NCBI GenBank assembly: GCA_014529385.2
Contig: CM043946.1
Location: 19,956,077-20,020,076, forward strand
DNA length: 64,000 bases
Source of the DNA: Adiantum capillus-veneris
Taxonomy: Eukaryota > Streptophyta > Polypodiopsida > Polypodiales > Pteridaceae
Reading direction: 5' to 3'
The translations under genes and the position numbers were made by a program. Of the stretch, positions 1 through 12,200 are shown one piece after another. Every line of letters starts with the position of its first letter. The stretch's first letter is position 1. The notes under the pieces were generated by a model. The model was not told where the DNA came from, made no database searches, and saw only the letters and a list, made by a program, of their open reading frames with translations.

Positions 1-1989
1 TAAGGCATGGAGGCACACCAAGAGGTTGTCAATATTCTATTTAAACACAACACATTTTGTGTAAACAGTCTATGAACTCTCTAACTGTGGAAAACATGAT
101 TTCTATCTCTTTAATCCAATCACACATCCACATGCAAAATCAATATAAAATCAACCTCGATAAGCACAAAACTTAATTGGTACATTACTTACTAGGTTAG
201 AAACACTTTTGAACCAGCAAACCTCAAATTTGCAAACTCGAGAAAACTGCAATTTTCTCCAGTAGCAAAATTGTAGGTCATTAAATCTAATGTCGGACAC
301 ACCTAATAGGTGCTCCTAAGCATTGAGATTCTAGTGCAACTGACAAAATCTCAAAATGATGTTGGTATAATGAGATATGTCACCTGGAAGGTTGTGGGAG
401 TCAATGCTCAGATCTTGCAAAATGTTTGCAATGTAGATATCGACATTGGTGCAGCCAAAAGGTGTCGATGCCAGAAAGCATGAAAAATAGTGTTAAACGT
501 GCCTACAAATGTGTGCTTGAATGTCAAAGCTTATGTGAAGATCTAGTGTGGACAAAAGGATTCATGATGTGTATGACTTATGCGGCTATGTGGACCAAGG
601 TAGAGGTTTGGGGCTTCAAAGAAAGTTCTTCATGTAAAAACCTATTAGGACATGCAAAGTAAGTGGGGAGGTGAAGACCATGTGGTCAATGGAAAAATGA
701 AAGACGTGTTTGGCTTTCTTGCATGAGGACAGCCAAAAAGTCCTATCCTATAAAACTTTTACAAAACTTGTTTTTTCTAAAAACGGCTCTGGCTTTCAGT
801 AGGAAAACATTGTTCAGGATGATTATGCATCTTACGCACATAAGCTAATTGGGTACCGGTTGAAAGATATTTTAGTTGTCATAATTTGCTGCTTTTCAAG
901 ATGCACGCAAGACAGAGAAGAAGAAGGAGCTTTGAGAGAGACTTCTTGTGTATGTACCACCATAACCAATCACTTGGAAAATAAATCAAGCTTTGATTGC
1001 ATCGTCTCTGGTGTTGTCTCCCCCATCCCTTCTTCTCTTCTCTTCTCTTGTGCAAAGGTATTAGTGTGTGTAGGTTGTGTGTGAGCCCCCTAAACCAATT
1101 GGTGTGTGTGCAAAGAGAGAGAGGAAGAGAGAGAGTTTTTGTCTGTGTGGTTGAGAATGTAAAATCAAATGTGATGGTTGAGATGCAATAAGATGTGATT
1201 TTGTGTGTGATTGTGGGATTGAGTGTGGAAAAACAAGTGTTTGCAATAATTTTTTTCTTTTTGGTGTGTTTCTTCAAGTGGATCGGGGTATTGTGATTCC
1301 ATCTGAGCTATAGAGAGGTGTGTGTGTGTGTGTGTGTGTGTGTGTCTGTGTGTTGCTGGGTGTGTTTCCCCTTTCCCCCCTCCAACGTGTACAGCTCTTC
1401 AAGGCTAATGTGTTGATACTATTGGCATGTCGATAAATAACTGTGCGGTGTGGACCGGTGTAAAGAGATTAAATCTTGACCATAAGAGAGTGCTCACAAT
1501 GTATAGAGAAACCTTAACTGTTTATTTATGATAATAAAACTTTATCCTTCAAAAACTTACAAAGTTGCCTTTTATACCTTGGCTAAGGGTCTTACATTTA
1601 GAAAGACTAAAATTGCATTAAAAATAAGTGACCTATTCAGGAAACTTGTACGACTTATGATATAGATTGAAAGCTCATAGCCACAAAATTTGCATAAATA
1701 AAAAGTGAACAGAGATCTAATGGTTTTTTGGCAGAAAAAATACAACATTAGGAAAAATTTGGACTCACAAAGGGGCCTTATAAGGAGTTTGACTTTCTCT
1801 CTCATGTCCAAAACGGGCGTGCAGTAAAATTTTTGCAAATCAACTCTAAACTTGGCAAAGTCTTGACAATTAGAATTTAATCTTCAAGCTCTTTCTATTG
1901 ATATATAGCACGCCATGAGATTCCTCATATTTTGAAAGTTCTATTGCACATCGCTGAACAATCATTTTACAAGTAATGAACCCGGGTCA
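1..1989. other. Anonymous sequence, no gene seen
   Basis: No open frame here resembles a protein family I know, and the short frames overlap each other and low-complexity DNA. Around 1020-1050 there is a CT-rich tract and around 1085-1140 a GA-rich tract, followed by a GT microsatellite. A stretch near 1549-1590 resembles 9205-9245 (see findings). Otherwise I see nothing. Confidence 0.6.
1318..1345. repeat. (GT)n microsatellite
   Basis: About thirteen uninterrupted GT units, directly readable. Confidence 0.95.
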
Positions 1990-2267
1990 TGTTGGGATGC
2001 GAGTTTTGTTGCATCTTGTATGTGAACTCTTATGTGAACAGTATCTTCCACCTAGAAAAGCCTTATGTGTCAATCCATGTGAAAAGTCTCTTGCAACCTT
2101 TGTAAAGAGAAAGCTACTTGTATTGTGCATTGGCAGCCACCTTTTGTGCTTATGTGTCAAAGGCTGCCTATTTCCAAAAGCCTATATAGAGGCAGGTTCT
2201 ACTGAATAATATTAAGCTTTATCATTTGCAAGTATAGTCTATATTGTATTTTCTAGTTTCTCTCTCA
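1990..2267 (+). repeat. 5' LTR of the gag-only element
   Basis: Starts TGTTGGGATG and matches 3350-3614 closely. It contains a TATA-like box (CCTATATAGAGG, about 2181-2192), the likely promoter. It runs straight toward gag and I recognise no primer site between them. Confidence 0.75.
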
Positions 2268-3158
2268 AGCTCTGATACCAGTTGTATCGACAAATTCAAC
2301 GGGCATGGCTTCCACACGTGGCAAGCTAAAACCAAAGGGTACTTAATGCGAAAGCAGTTATGGTCCGTCATTAAGCCACCAAATGACGATGACAGAATAG
2401 AAACGTGGCAGAGCTTAGCACAGTTTGTAGCTAAATATGAGCAAGCTCTCGGCATTTTACTCACTTCACTTGACGACAACTTCGTGCATTATTTAGATGA
2501 CTGTACCACTGCACATGATGCATGGATAACTTTAGAGCAGCATTTTGGTGCTATTGCCAAGCATTCCAAAATTGCATTAAAAATGCAACTTTATGGACTA
2601 CTTATGGAGCCTGGAGAAGATGTGTCATCTCTAGTCAATAGGCTCAAAAGTATTTGCACACAGTTGACATATATAAAATGCCCTGTAGATAATGAAGACC
2701 AAATTGCTCTGCTTCTCAAAGCAGTACCAGATGCATATTTTGGCCAAATTGTAACAGTGATGAAAGAGAAAGACCCGATCCCTAAAATTGAAGATGTAAT
2801 AAAATCTCTTCAAGAGCACGAAAAGAAACTCAAAGGCAGTCAACAACAGTCAAGTGGTGCTTATGTGGTCTCATCCAACCGCTACAACCGCAATCACAAA
2901 AGCAACTTAAAGTGCACACACTGTGGCAGAACAAATCACCTTTTAAAGGATTGCTATGAAATCAACCCTTGTCGCATTTGTGGCAAAAACAACCATGCTA
3001 CAAAATATTGCAGACTCAAAGATAAATCTTCAGAGGTTACCAATTACAAAGACCATTTCAAGGATAAACCAAAAGCAAAAATCAACCTTGCCACCATTGA
3101 AGATTCTGACGAAGATAACGACAACAATATTGTCTTGGTTTATGATGATGTGCTGTGA
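2244..3158 (+). CDS. gag: Copia-type Gag (UBN2-like) with two zinc knuckles
   Basis: This open frame encodes a retrotransposon Gag, the structural protein that packages element RNA in virus-like particles. Near its start it reads DKFNGHGFHTWQ, the hallmark opening of copia Gag, followed by the helical UBN2-type domain over about residues 15-180 (LTSLDDNFVHYL, LYGLLMEPGEDVSSLVNRL). Two zinc knuckles follow at about residues 225-255 (CTHCGRTNHLLKDC and CRICGKNNHATKYC). The tail is acidic. The frame opens upstream without a clear ATG before the conserved domain, so the true start is uncertain. No pol follows. An autonomous copia relative would have to supply reverse transcriptase and integrase. 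Confidence 0.8.
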   Translation: MYFLVSLSSSDTSCIDKFNGHGFHTWQAKTKGYLMRKQLWSVIKPPNDDDRIETWQSLAQFVAKYEQALGILLTSLDDNFVHYLDDCTTAHDAWITLEQHFGAIAKHSKIALKMQLYGLLMEPGEDVSSLVNRLKSICTQLTYIKCPVDNEDQIALLLKAVPDAYFGQIVTVMKEKDPIPKIEDVIKSLQEHEKKLKGSQQQSSGAYVVSSNRYNRNHKSNLKCTHCGRTNHLLKDCYEINPCRICGKNNHATKYCRLKDKSSEVTNYKDHFKDKPKAKINLATIEDSDEDNDNNIVLVYDDVL

Positions 3159-3339
3159 GCATTATCTCTCTTGTGTACCTTACCCTCTATTTGTGCCACG
3201 GGAGGCTTGTGTGTGCCTACACCCTTTGTGTTTAGCGGAGGTAACTTTGTCTTCAAGGGGAGGCTTGTGAACTGTGTGCCTCACCCTAGTGTGTTTTGAG
3301 GGGAGGATTGTGTGAGTGATATGCAACCAAAACCCACAT

Positions 3340-3349
3340 AGGGGAGGAT
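3340..3349 (+). promoter_or_regulatory. Polypurine tract of the gag-only element
   Basis: The purine run AGGGGAGGA lies directly before the 3' LTR, where the plus-strand primer of LTR elements belongs. Similar GGGGAGG runs occur upstream near 3258 and 3300. Confidence 0.7.
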
Positions 3350-3641
3350 TGTTGGGATGCGAGTTTTGTTGCATCTCTTATGTGAACTCTTATGTGAACA
3401 GTCTCTTCCACCTAGAAAAGCCTTATGTGTCAATCCATGTGAAAAGTCTCTTGCAACCTTTGTAAAGAGAAAGCCACTTGTATTGTGCATTGGCAGCCAC
3501 CTTTTGTGCTTATGTGTCAAAGGCTGCCTATTTCCAAAAGCCTATATAGAGGCAGGTTCTGCTGAATAATATTAAGCTTTATCATTTGCAAGTATAGTTT
3601 ATATTGTATTGTCTAATAGTTTCATCTTGTGCTATTCTACA
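3350..3641 (+). repeat. 3' LTR of the gag-only element
   Basis: Starts TGTTGGGATGCGAG and matches the left repeat to about 3614. The end is set tentatively at a CA near 3641. Confidence 0.65.
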
Positions 3642-6600
3642 TAGCTCTTGTATAACCATCACACCACAATAGCAGATTTAACAAATGTCAAAGCTATTAT
3701 TGCATTTTCCATGCTTTTATGCATTCTTTAATGACTATATGATTAGTGTAGAATGCACAAAAACTTGAAAAAATTTCATTCATGCAAGATTAGGAAAAAA
3801 TCACAATTTTTTTCTAGCTTGCATGGATATTGACTTTTTTTTTATTTTGGACATCATGGGCTTGATGTACATTGTAAGAATAGGCTCTGGTATAAAAATG
3901 GTGAAATCTGGTTGAGTGTTTTGACTAGAAACTAGGAGTTATTTCAATATTAGTTGCAAATTTTTTGAGCTTTGTACAGAAGTTCTAAGCCAATTTTGAA
4001 TTTTGACTTCACAAAGGGGGCTTATAGGCTCTTATCAAAGTGGCGATTGAGTTGAAAATTTTGTTGGGTGTGTGATTAGCCTCTATGGGGGATTCTTTCC
4101 TTAGATTGGAGATCTCAAGTCTGATTGGCTTCCAGCTTTGTGGGAATGTTCCCCATGATGTTTAAAGCGTTTAGAACCATCTCTACCATAAATGCGGCCT
4201 CCCATGGAATATTTTTACCAATTCCAAGCTTCTAGCAAGGTGAAACAAGCAGGTTTTTGGCATTGGTTAATTCCAATACATTTGGGACTTCATAGGCATT
4301 AGTTTTTGGGTTAGGATAAAACATTGGCTAAAACAAGATTTGGTTGTTGTTCAACATAAATAAGGCAGTGAAAAAATCACGCTTTTTTTCTACTTTGAAA
4401 AAATATATATTTTTAGTTATATGACTATTCACACATGAACATATACTCCCTTGAGACACACTTGATGTGTCACTCCATCTATTGGATACCATAATTGCTG
4501 CTACTAGCCATTTGTTTGTGCATATGAATCTTTGACTATTGTCCTGGCTAAATCCTGACACTATGTATGATGTGAGACATGATGTAGCAGCCATGTAGAA
4601 GTTTTGTACTGAAGTGTGACCCCATTTCAATGTCATTTGAATGACTTTAGTGATTTTGATTCTTTCGATGTCCAAGAGCCTCTTTGCTTGCATCACTTTG
4701 CATGTAGAGTTTTTGGTGAGACTCCTTCACAAAATTTGGTAGCTTTGGTGCCCTTACTCTAGAAGTCAAGTTTGGTCCTCATCCGACGGAGTTATGCTCA
4801 TTTTAAATTTTGACCAAACGACCTCCAATTAGACTTTTGGAAGTTCCTATCACTTCATAGACTCTTCGTGCTTGTATCCTACTTTTCTTGCAGTTTTCCA
4901 TGCTTTTTGGTTTTTTTATTCTTTTTTTCTTTTAATTATAGAAAACCAAAAACACAATAGAAAATAGAGAAAGCAACAAAAATAAGTGAAAAAAAACTCT
5001 AGAATATGTTCATAAGTACTCACACCTAAGGGCTTATATCTCACATTTGTCCCTTGCACTTGATATACCTCATCTTCTCAAGGTATAAAATCAAAAAATT
5101 GTAAACAATGCAAAATCAGACGCAAATTACAACACCAAAATTGATAAAACAATTCCCTTTTCTCATATGATCAATAGATTCTAAATTTAGAACCCTTAGA
5201 ATGCCGCCTAGTTGGAGTTCTCATGAACAATAGGGAGCCAGTAGGGTTGTGATGTGCATGGGCGTCAAAGTAGTGCCTTATGCAAGGCCTTGTAATGTGC
5301 CCTATGTATGCATACACAATCAATGCATGAAAAATTAATGTTGTGCGAGAGGTGGATCTTAAGCTAATTGCTTAAGGGCATTTGACAATGAGGTTGACTT
5401 GGTACTACATTAGTGAGCATGCACCATGTAACAAGTGTTGTAAGTCACCACTAATCTATTGAATTGATGAAGGTTGATACTTCCTCTTGGCTTGAACTTG
5501 TATGGAAAGTTTAGGATGCCACACCATTATAGTGGGTTCTAACTTTGGCAAGTGTTGTGGTGTCTTTGAAGCCCTTTTGGGGATTGTGATCACCATGGGA
5601 TGAATATGGCTATTTTGTTCAAGAATCCACAGCCTGTGTGTTGATTTTTAAGAAGTAGCTAGTTTCTTAGGTACCCATACTTGTTTGTATTTGACCACTT
5701 GTGTTTTTTTGACCTTTGGAGTATGGATGACTAGTGGTGGATTACGCTTGGTCGCTCGTCTTTCTTTTATAGCGGTGGGTGAATATCGTGGTTGACTTTG
5801 ACCTTGTTGAGATAAAATTTGCAATTGGGCTTTTGGAACCCAAATGAAGATTGCATTAATTCTTGGGGTATCCTTCAGTATCCACATTTGTCACCTTGAT
5901 GGTGTTTGATGTTGTGTTTGTGTGACCTTGGTCTATCTCTTCTTTGGTACTCAAATTTTTTTTAGATGGTTGATTTGAGTGGATTGTTTCAATGTCCCTG
6001 AGTCTCTAAGGTTGACTAAGGATGTGTCAAGAATTTGTAATGAAGGGAGTGGATTAACTAAAAATGCAAAGCTATGGCTATCAATAGATTCTGTAGGTGT
6101 TGTTTCTGTTAGTCAAAGTGTGTCAACCATAGCAAAGGGAACAAGCATGTATGTATGGGCTAGTAGGTGCAGGCATGGGTGATGAAGGAGATGTGGTGTG
6201 AAAGTTTGGCAAGGGAGATCTTGAAGTGTATGGCTAAAGTGCTTAATTTGTGTAGCAAGTCGGTCTTGAGGGATCGACAATCAGAGTCTTGGTCCAAAAT
6301 ACATGTATTTGAAATTTTGATGGAGCCAATTTTGAGCCTTTTTTATTGCATTGGAAAACATGTTGTTGAGGTTTTTTGAAGTTTGCCAAGGATTGGAAAG
6401 ATAGTAAGCATCATATGGAACTAGCTAGAAGTGACAACACATCAATTAGACTTTCGGGTGCAAAGATATGGCCTGTTGAAGTTGGCAGTTGGCGGTGGTC
6501 GCAGAGGATCTGGTAATGTTTTTCCACTTTTGGTATGCATCATTCAAGGGCATGAGAGATATAGAATGTCGAGTAGATGTTGGGAGTTGGAGCCAGGAAC

Positions 6601-8553
6601 CCAAGCTTCCAGTGAGATTTTACAAGAGTTCCATGTGGCAAGTGTGTAGGAAATTGGAAAGGGTTCAAAAGGGCACTGAAGTAGAGGAAAAAATAAGTTT
6701 TTTGATTTTTTTTAAGAGCTTGAGGGTTCTTGAAGGTCCAAGTGAGGGTGAGCTGCCACGTGGCCCCCATTATCCCACATGCACCAGCACAGGTAGGTAA
6801 CTTGGGGTGTTTCTAGTAGAGTGGACCACTCATTTGGCAAGCAAAGGGGTGTAAGAGCCCTTGAGCTCATGGCAATGGAGGCTGAGCCTTGGTGCTGAGC
6901 GCCACCCTGCCGAGCGTGCGACGACAATTTTGGCGATGCAAGGCAGTGGTGTGTTGTTGAACGGTGCCGATGGAAGGCACAATGATGATGATAAGGCAAG
7001 TTCAAGTGGAGCGAGTTCTCACGCACCTCAATATGCCCAAATACTTTTGAAGGGGAAGTGTCCCTATGGAAGAGGAAGATCACACATGTGACTTGGGCCC
7101 CAAGGCACCCAAAAAGAGAAAAGGGCAGTGTCTCACATGCAAAGTGGGGGTTTCACTTGAAATAAAAAAAAGGAAGGAAAACAACAAGAGTAGCAAGGCA
7201 GGTGACACACGCCCATAAGGGGCCCAATTTTTGCAATGAGGAGGTTCTTTTGGGGGCTGCTACAACAAGAGGAGGAGGAAGATAACTCCAAGACAAAGGA
7301 GGCACCATCAAGGGCTATCAAGATGGATATTTTTTTCTCATTGATGTGTGTGCCACGGAGCTGGATTGTATGCAGATTGTACATGGTTTTTTGTTAGAGA
7401 AGAAGCCAGGGGCTCCAAATGACGATCTGAAAAGATTGACATAATGAGCACTTTAGGCCCATGCATTCACTTCACCTCTGATGCTCCATCTGCAACCACC
7501 CAATCCGATACAAATTTCAAAACACTCCTAGCTTCAAACCCAAATATCTTGCACTATGTAGCTCCGTTTGATGAGACGTCTAGACCCGCTCCTTGAGGAC
7601 TTCAAGCTCTACATATCCAGGTCAAAATGATACACTTTGGACATCCTTCACCTACCATCCTATTAGGCCCTGCATAGAGCCCATCTGGTCTAGAAAACCA
7701 GATAAAAAATTCATCTCCACTCCACTTGCCTGCTCAAGTTCTTTCCATGTGCTCTAGAACTCTGCTATGCATCTATGAGTATACACACCATTGCTTGCAC
7801 TCTCTGATAGGGTTGACACACTTTGGTTGCACCATCATTGCCCAACCCCCTTGTTGAACATTTATGTTCAACAAAAAAAAACTTTATCATTATACCAGCT
7901 GCAAAAAATGGCAAACAATATTAGCAATCTAAAAAACACTACCATATGTACAAGGCCCTACTCCTACCTACTATTGCCAAACCTCAAGTGGGTTGCCCCA
8001 CCCCTTGCATCACATAGTTCTCACCTGGATAAAAATACCTGGCACTGATATCCTCCATCCACCTGTAGCACCTGCCAATATTGTTTCACCCATGTTCGCA
8101 GACATCCATGCACACAAAATGCCCAAAGCACTTTAGCATCTCTTCGCACATTTACTTGCCTCTTAACACACCTGGCCCTGCAAGCATGTTTCTTAAACCA
8201 ACCAATGCATCTAGCTCTATAGTCACATTATCTACACCAACCAACAATTTTGACCCTACCTCCCAACCATGTAAAGTAGAGATCCTCTCAAAGGAACTTC
8301 ATACCTCATGGATAACATACTTCATTGTTGCACTTACAAGCATATATTTCAACCATGAATTTCAGACCTCTTTAGACAGTTAGACACAACTAGGGTATCT
8401 CCTTTATCTGCCATAGAACATGCATGTTGCATTGAACTCACCACCATCTTTGAATCTGTGCTCTCCTCTTTACCAACAACACACTTGATGGCAACATCAC
8501 CAAGCCCTCTTTCTTCAATCATCAACCCTTCAAAGTTGATCTGCCTTTGTGGG
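3642..8553. other. Anonymous AT-rich sequence, no gene seen
   Basis: Nearly 5 kb with only short, mutually overlapping frames. Apart from the scrap at 5648-5887 I recognise no domain, repeat pair or RNA gene. It is probably old, decayed element DNA. Confidence 0.5.
5648..5887 (-). mobile_element. Small retroelement scrap with paired WVPK motifs
   Basis: A short minus-strand frame, rich in Lys, Pro and Gln, holds two WVPK motifs (FIWVPKAQLQ near the start, KQVWVPKKLA near the end). The same motif recurs four times in element C at about 30160-30480. The frame looks like a remnant of that kind of retroelement protein. Family and borders are unresolved. Confidence 0.35.
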
Positions 8554-9192
8554 AAGCATGTTTAACCTCACCATCCTCTCTTATTGTAGTATTAGCGAGA
8601 ACCACAATGAATTTGTCAAACCATGGGACGAACCTGACTCGACTAGTGCATAGAGGCTACAAGAGGTTATTAATCTCTCAAAAAACAACTAACAACTCGC
8701 ATCTAACTCAAGCTACACTCAAGTGACTGAAATCACCAAAAGACAATCGCTCATCGGCAAGCAAATCACATCCATTACAGCATTAAATGACATCCAAACG
8801 TAATGAAACTTCTAGGACAAGTTTATAAGACCTAAGCACACATGCCTATGGCCTCAAACCCCACTTTAGGTCAAGTTTCAAAATCGCGATTATTAACAGT
8901 AGTGGATTTTTGACCTAGTCGTTTTTGACCCAGAATGCAACTAAATGCTTAGCAATGATGCCCGAATACCCCGCCTATGATTAGTTTTCTATTTAAAAGT
9001 GTAAATTCCTAGTTATGATGAAATTAGGCCGCAAGTCAGCGATGCCAAAAGCTACAAAATACTCTGAATGTCTTATGTCAATGCGTAGAGCTCTTACCTG
9101 CGGCTGCAATGCAACAAACGAAATCGCAATATGACAACCGAAGAGGGAGTAGGAAGCGCGAGAAGGAGAGAAGTGAGCACCGTTAGCTCATG
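8554..9192 (+). repeat. Partial LTR, U3 type 1 of the element C family
   Basis: About 635 bp match 24055-24693 at roughly 92-95% by eye. It begins TGTTTAACCTCACC after a purine-rich ATTGTGGGAAGCA-like lead-in, as at 24067. It lacks the terminal part that follows at 24694-24883. It also carries the ATCGCGATTATTAAC motif near 8882. I read it as the U3 part of an LTR left by an old copy. Confidence 0.65.
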
Positions 9193-9230
9193 CTGTGTAT
9201 TTCTTATCCAAAAACTTACAAAAATGCCTT

Positions 9231-12200
9231 TTATACCTTAGCCAAGGTTTTTGGGTGGTCAAAACTAATAATCTGGAGTTCTACCAAAACTGGGAATGCT
9301 TCTTCAAAGGCTAGCATATTATTCAGTGGTGGCAGGAACATACATCTGGCATAGAATCCGTAAAGGACTTCTTTTGAAGGTTGCCCACTCCGATCATAGC
9401 ATAAGCCTTTGTTTCCTTCCAAGAATGATAGCCATGGGGCTCCTGTTTGCTCAAGCTCATTAAAAACTTGTATACATGTGAGTAGCATCCTGAAGATCTT
9501 ATATAACATGGCATAAGAGAGATCTGGCAGACTCTTGAAGAAAGACATGGCACCCGTTAGGGATTTCACCATGTATTCCTCCATTGCTTGGCCTCTCTCT
9601 GGAGCTGGCAGCCTGGGGAAGTTGAGCCAAGTTGGCCTCTTCTTTTGTAGTGCTTCATGCATGTGCCATGTCCTTACTCTAGGTACATGACAGAATGTTG
9701 GATCTCTTTGAAGGCCTGCAGGTGCTCTTGTGAACAGAATCAGGTATCTTGGATTCTTGTTCAGACAGCTTAACTTCCACTTTGGGTGGTCTTTATGTGC
9801 GCCATCTTCTTGCATATCCTTGTACAGCCTTTCTTTCACCTGTAATAGTTCTACTTTGATGAGAGAGTATGGCAGGGATTGTTGATGCCATTGAGAATTG
9901 ATCTGATTGGGAGTGAGTTGAGTGACGTTGACAGAGTGTAAAACTCTCGACTCCCAATCCATAGCGGCTTTCCACTGCTCATCCATCTCTAGGGTGATCT
10001 TCTCCTTCAGTGCGTCTTCTTCAGCTTTTGACAGCTAGACCATTGGCACCGAGTCTTCATCCGTGATGTTAATCTGAAAATCTTCATTACCACTCGGCTT
10101 TGCTTTCGACTGTGTCTCCAACTCAGCAAAAGAGACCGAGGGTATGTCTATCTGTGGTGGCTCTAAAGTGCCTACCTCTTCCTGCATGTTTGGTTTCCCC
10201 TCTCTGAGGAGTTGATTCATCCACTTGAGTTCTGCTATCTCCTTTAGGAGTTCCTCCTCTCTTTGAACCCGCATCAGTGCCAAGTCCCTACGCTATGATT
10301 GTTTGAGCTTTAATTCCAATTCTAGGTCTTTGTTTTTCTTTTCAAGTGCCTTACAGACTTTGTCAGTCCCTTTGATCGAGGCCACGGCTAGGTTTTCTCT
10401 GATTTGCCATAAGAAAATGGCATGATCATTGATCCTCTTTTCAGAATACTACAGAGAAGCATTGGCAACATCTAACTACACCTGAATTTTTTGAGTTGAC
10501 ATAGAGGTTGTAAGAAGTTCATTTGTAACTTCTGTCAGCTGCTCGTCTTTTGCTTTGCAGGCATCAGATAATTTGGTGAGTAGATCACCTAGCTCCTCCA
10601 TTTCTTTTTGTTGCCTATCTTTGGCTAATTGATGCTGTTTCACTTCTACCTTCAGCTCTTGCACCTACCTTTGGAGATCAGTGATGAAAGTCATCCTGTC
10701 TTCTAGCTCTCCTTGGAGAGCGTCGATCACCATTTCCAGTTCCTTGGCCTTTGTGCTACGGTTTAAAGCTGTTGAATGGAGTCTCTCTGTCATTTCCTAC
10801 ATCTGATGTGCATATTCATTGACCTGTATTATTACTTCATTGTTGGACTACCACTCCTCCTGTCTTACCAGCTGGGATGTGCCTGCAGCCTCGTGTGTTG
10901 CTTCTTGCTGCGTCGTAACTGCTAGTGGTTCTTGTGTAGAGGTAGATGGTCGGTCCTTTTCTTGGGTATCCCGAGGCTTTGATGCCTCGGCAATTTCTGG
11001 CTGAGCAAAAGTGGAGGGTGTTGTTTCAACCCTTGCTGTCTCTTCAGGTGCCGGCCTTTCTTCCTTATGTGGTTTGGGCTCCGTCTCATGTGCAGTGGTA
11101 GGTGCTTTTTATGCATCTGCTTCCTTATTAGTCTCTTGTTCAGATCTACCTGCCGTTTCCTCTTCTGGCTTTTGAGTATCTTCATCTGCCTTCTTCAGCT
11201 CCAGCTCGGGCTTCTTTTTCTGTTTGGCTCTCGGGATGGTCAGCTTCTTTTGCAGATTCTATTGGTTTGGTGGACTCAGAATCTTTGTCTTTCTCAGGCT
11301 TTGCTTCTTCATTGGCGTCTTTGCCTGCGGGTGATGGTGGTGGGCTAGGTATGGGATGGTCTTGTTGTTTTGTATGCGGTGAGATGGGTCGGGGAGATCC
11401 ATGACTTTGCTCTTTGCTAGCCATTTCCTCGGCTTGACTTTGGCCATCCACTTCCTTGGCTTTCTTTGCAGCTTCTTCTGCCTCTTTCAACTTTAGAGCT
11501 TCTACCTCTTGGTACATTCTCTCTAAGCGTTTTGTTGGATCTTCAATTTATTTTCTTGTATGATGCTTTGTTTGAGGGCCTTTAAGTCCAGCAGGTACCC
11601 ATTTTTCTGGGTCCTTCCCTTGCGCTTGCCTACTGGGCTAGTACGCCTATTTTCCTCTCACAAATCAATCTTGCTTTTGCACTGGCTCCTCTTGGTGGAC
11701 GGCCACAACTTTTCTTTTCATCTCTTCAATTCTCTGTCTTTTTTATCTGTTGTCAGAGCTCTCGCTGCTGCGCCTTTCTGGAGAGCTGTCAACTGACTCT
11801 TCATCAGATTTATATGATCTTTTACCTGACCTCTCTTGGAGAGGGTTGTGCTACCAGTATCCATGTATTCTGGTCGGCCATGCCATTGGCATGATATGCT
11901 ATTCTAGTCAACACCTCTGGTGCACCCAAGTTCATGATTTTGGCTTCCTTCTTGGTACCCTTCAAGGTTGTCAAGACATATTGCAAGTGGTCCACGGGCT
12001 ATCTTGTTGTTGTTGACTTAAGAACCTGAGTGAATGTGGTGGCCACGGCGTGATTTGGTGTAGTGTACCTTGGTGGCCTTTTTGCTAGAAAATGAAAGTG
12101 TTGATGGTACAAACGGGCTGGCTCTTCCACCTATTTGTGGATAAGATCGGTGAATGTAGCCGCGACTGTCTCTTTGGTAAATGTGCCTGTGATTTTCCTA

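Larger units (their letters stand above)
1990..3641 (+). mobile_element. Gag-only LTR element, copia-type (TR-GAG-like)
   Basis: Two direct repeats that both begin TGTTGGGATGCGAG flank a single open gag frame. A purine-rich tract precedes the right repeat, so the element reads left to right. Total length is about 1.65 kb. There is no protease, integrase or reverse transcriptase, which matches the published class of non-autonomous 'terminal repeat with GAG' elements. By eye the repeats differ at roughly six of 266 positions (about 2%), so insertion was fairly recent, of the order of one to a few million years depending on the rate used. It looks nearly whole. The right repeat's exact end is uncertain and I could not confirm a target duplication. 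Confidence 0.75.

Noticed and set aside
879-1277. Minus-strand frame of 132 codons
   Set aside because: It is made mostly of CT- and GT-rich low-complexity DNA and has no domain.
2269-2280. GCTCTGATACCA, the sense copy of the tRNA-iMet 3' end, right at the primer-site position of the gag-only element
   Set aside because: The orientation is opposite to a working primer site, and the bases are read as part of the Gag frame (SSDTSC before IDKFNG), so chance within coding sequence explains it best.
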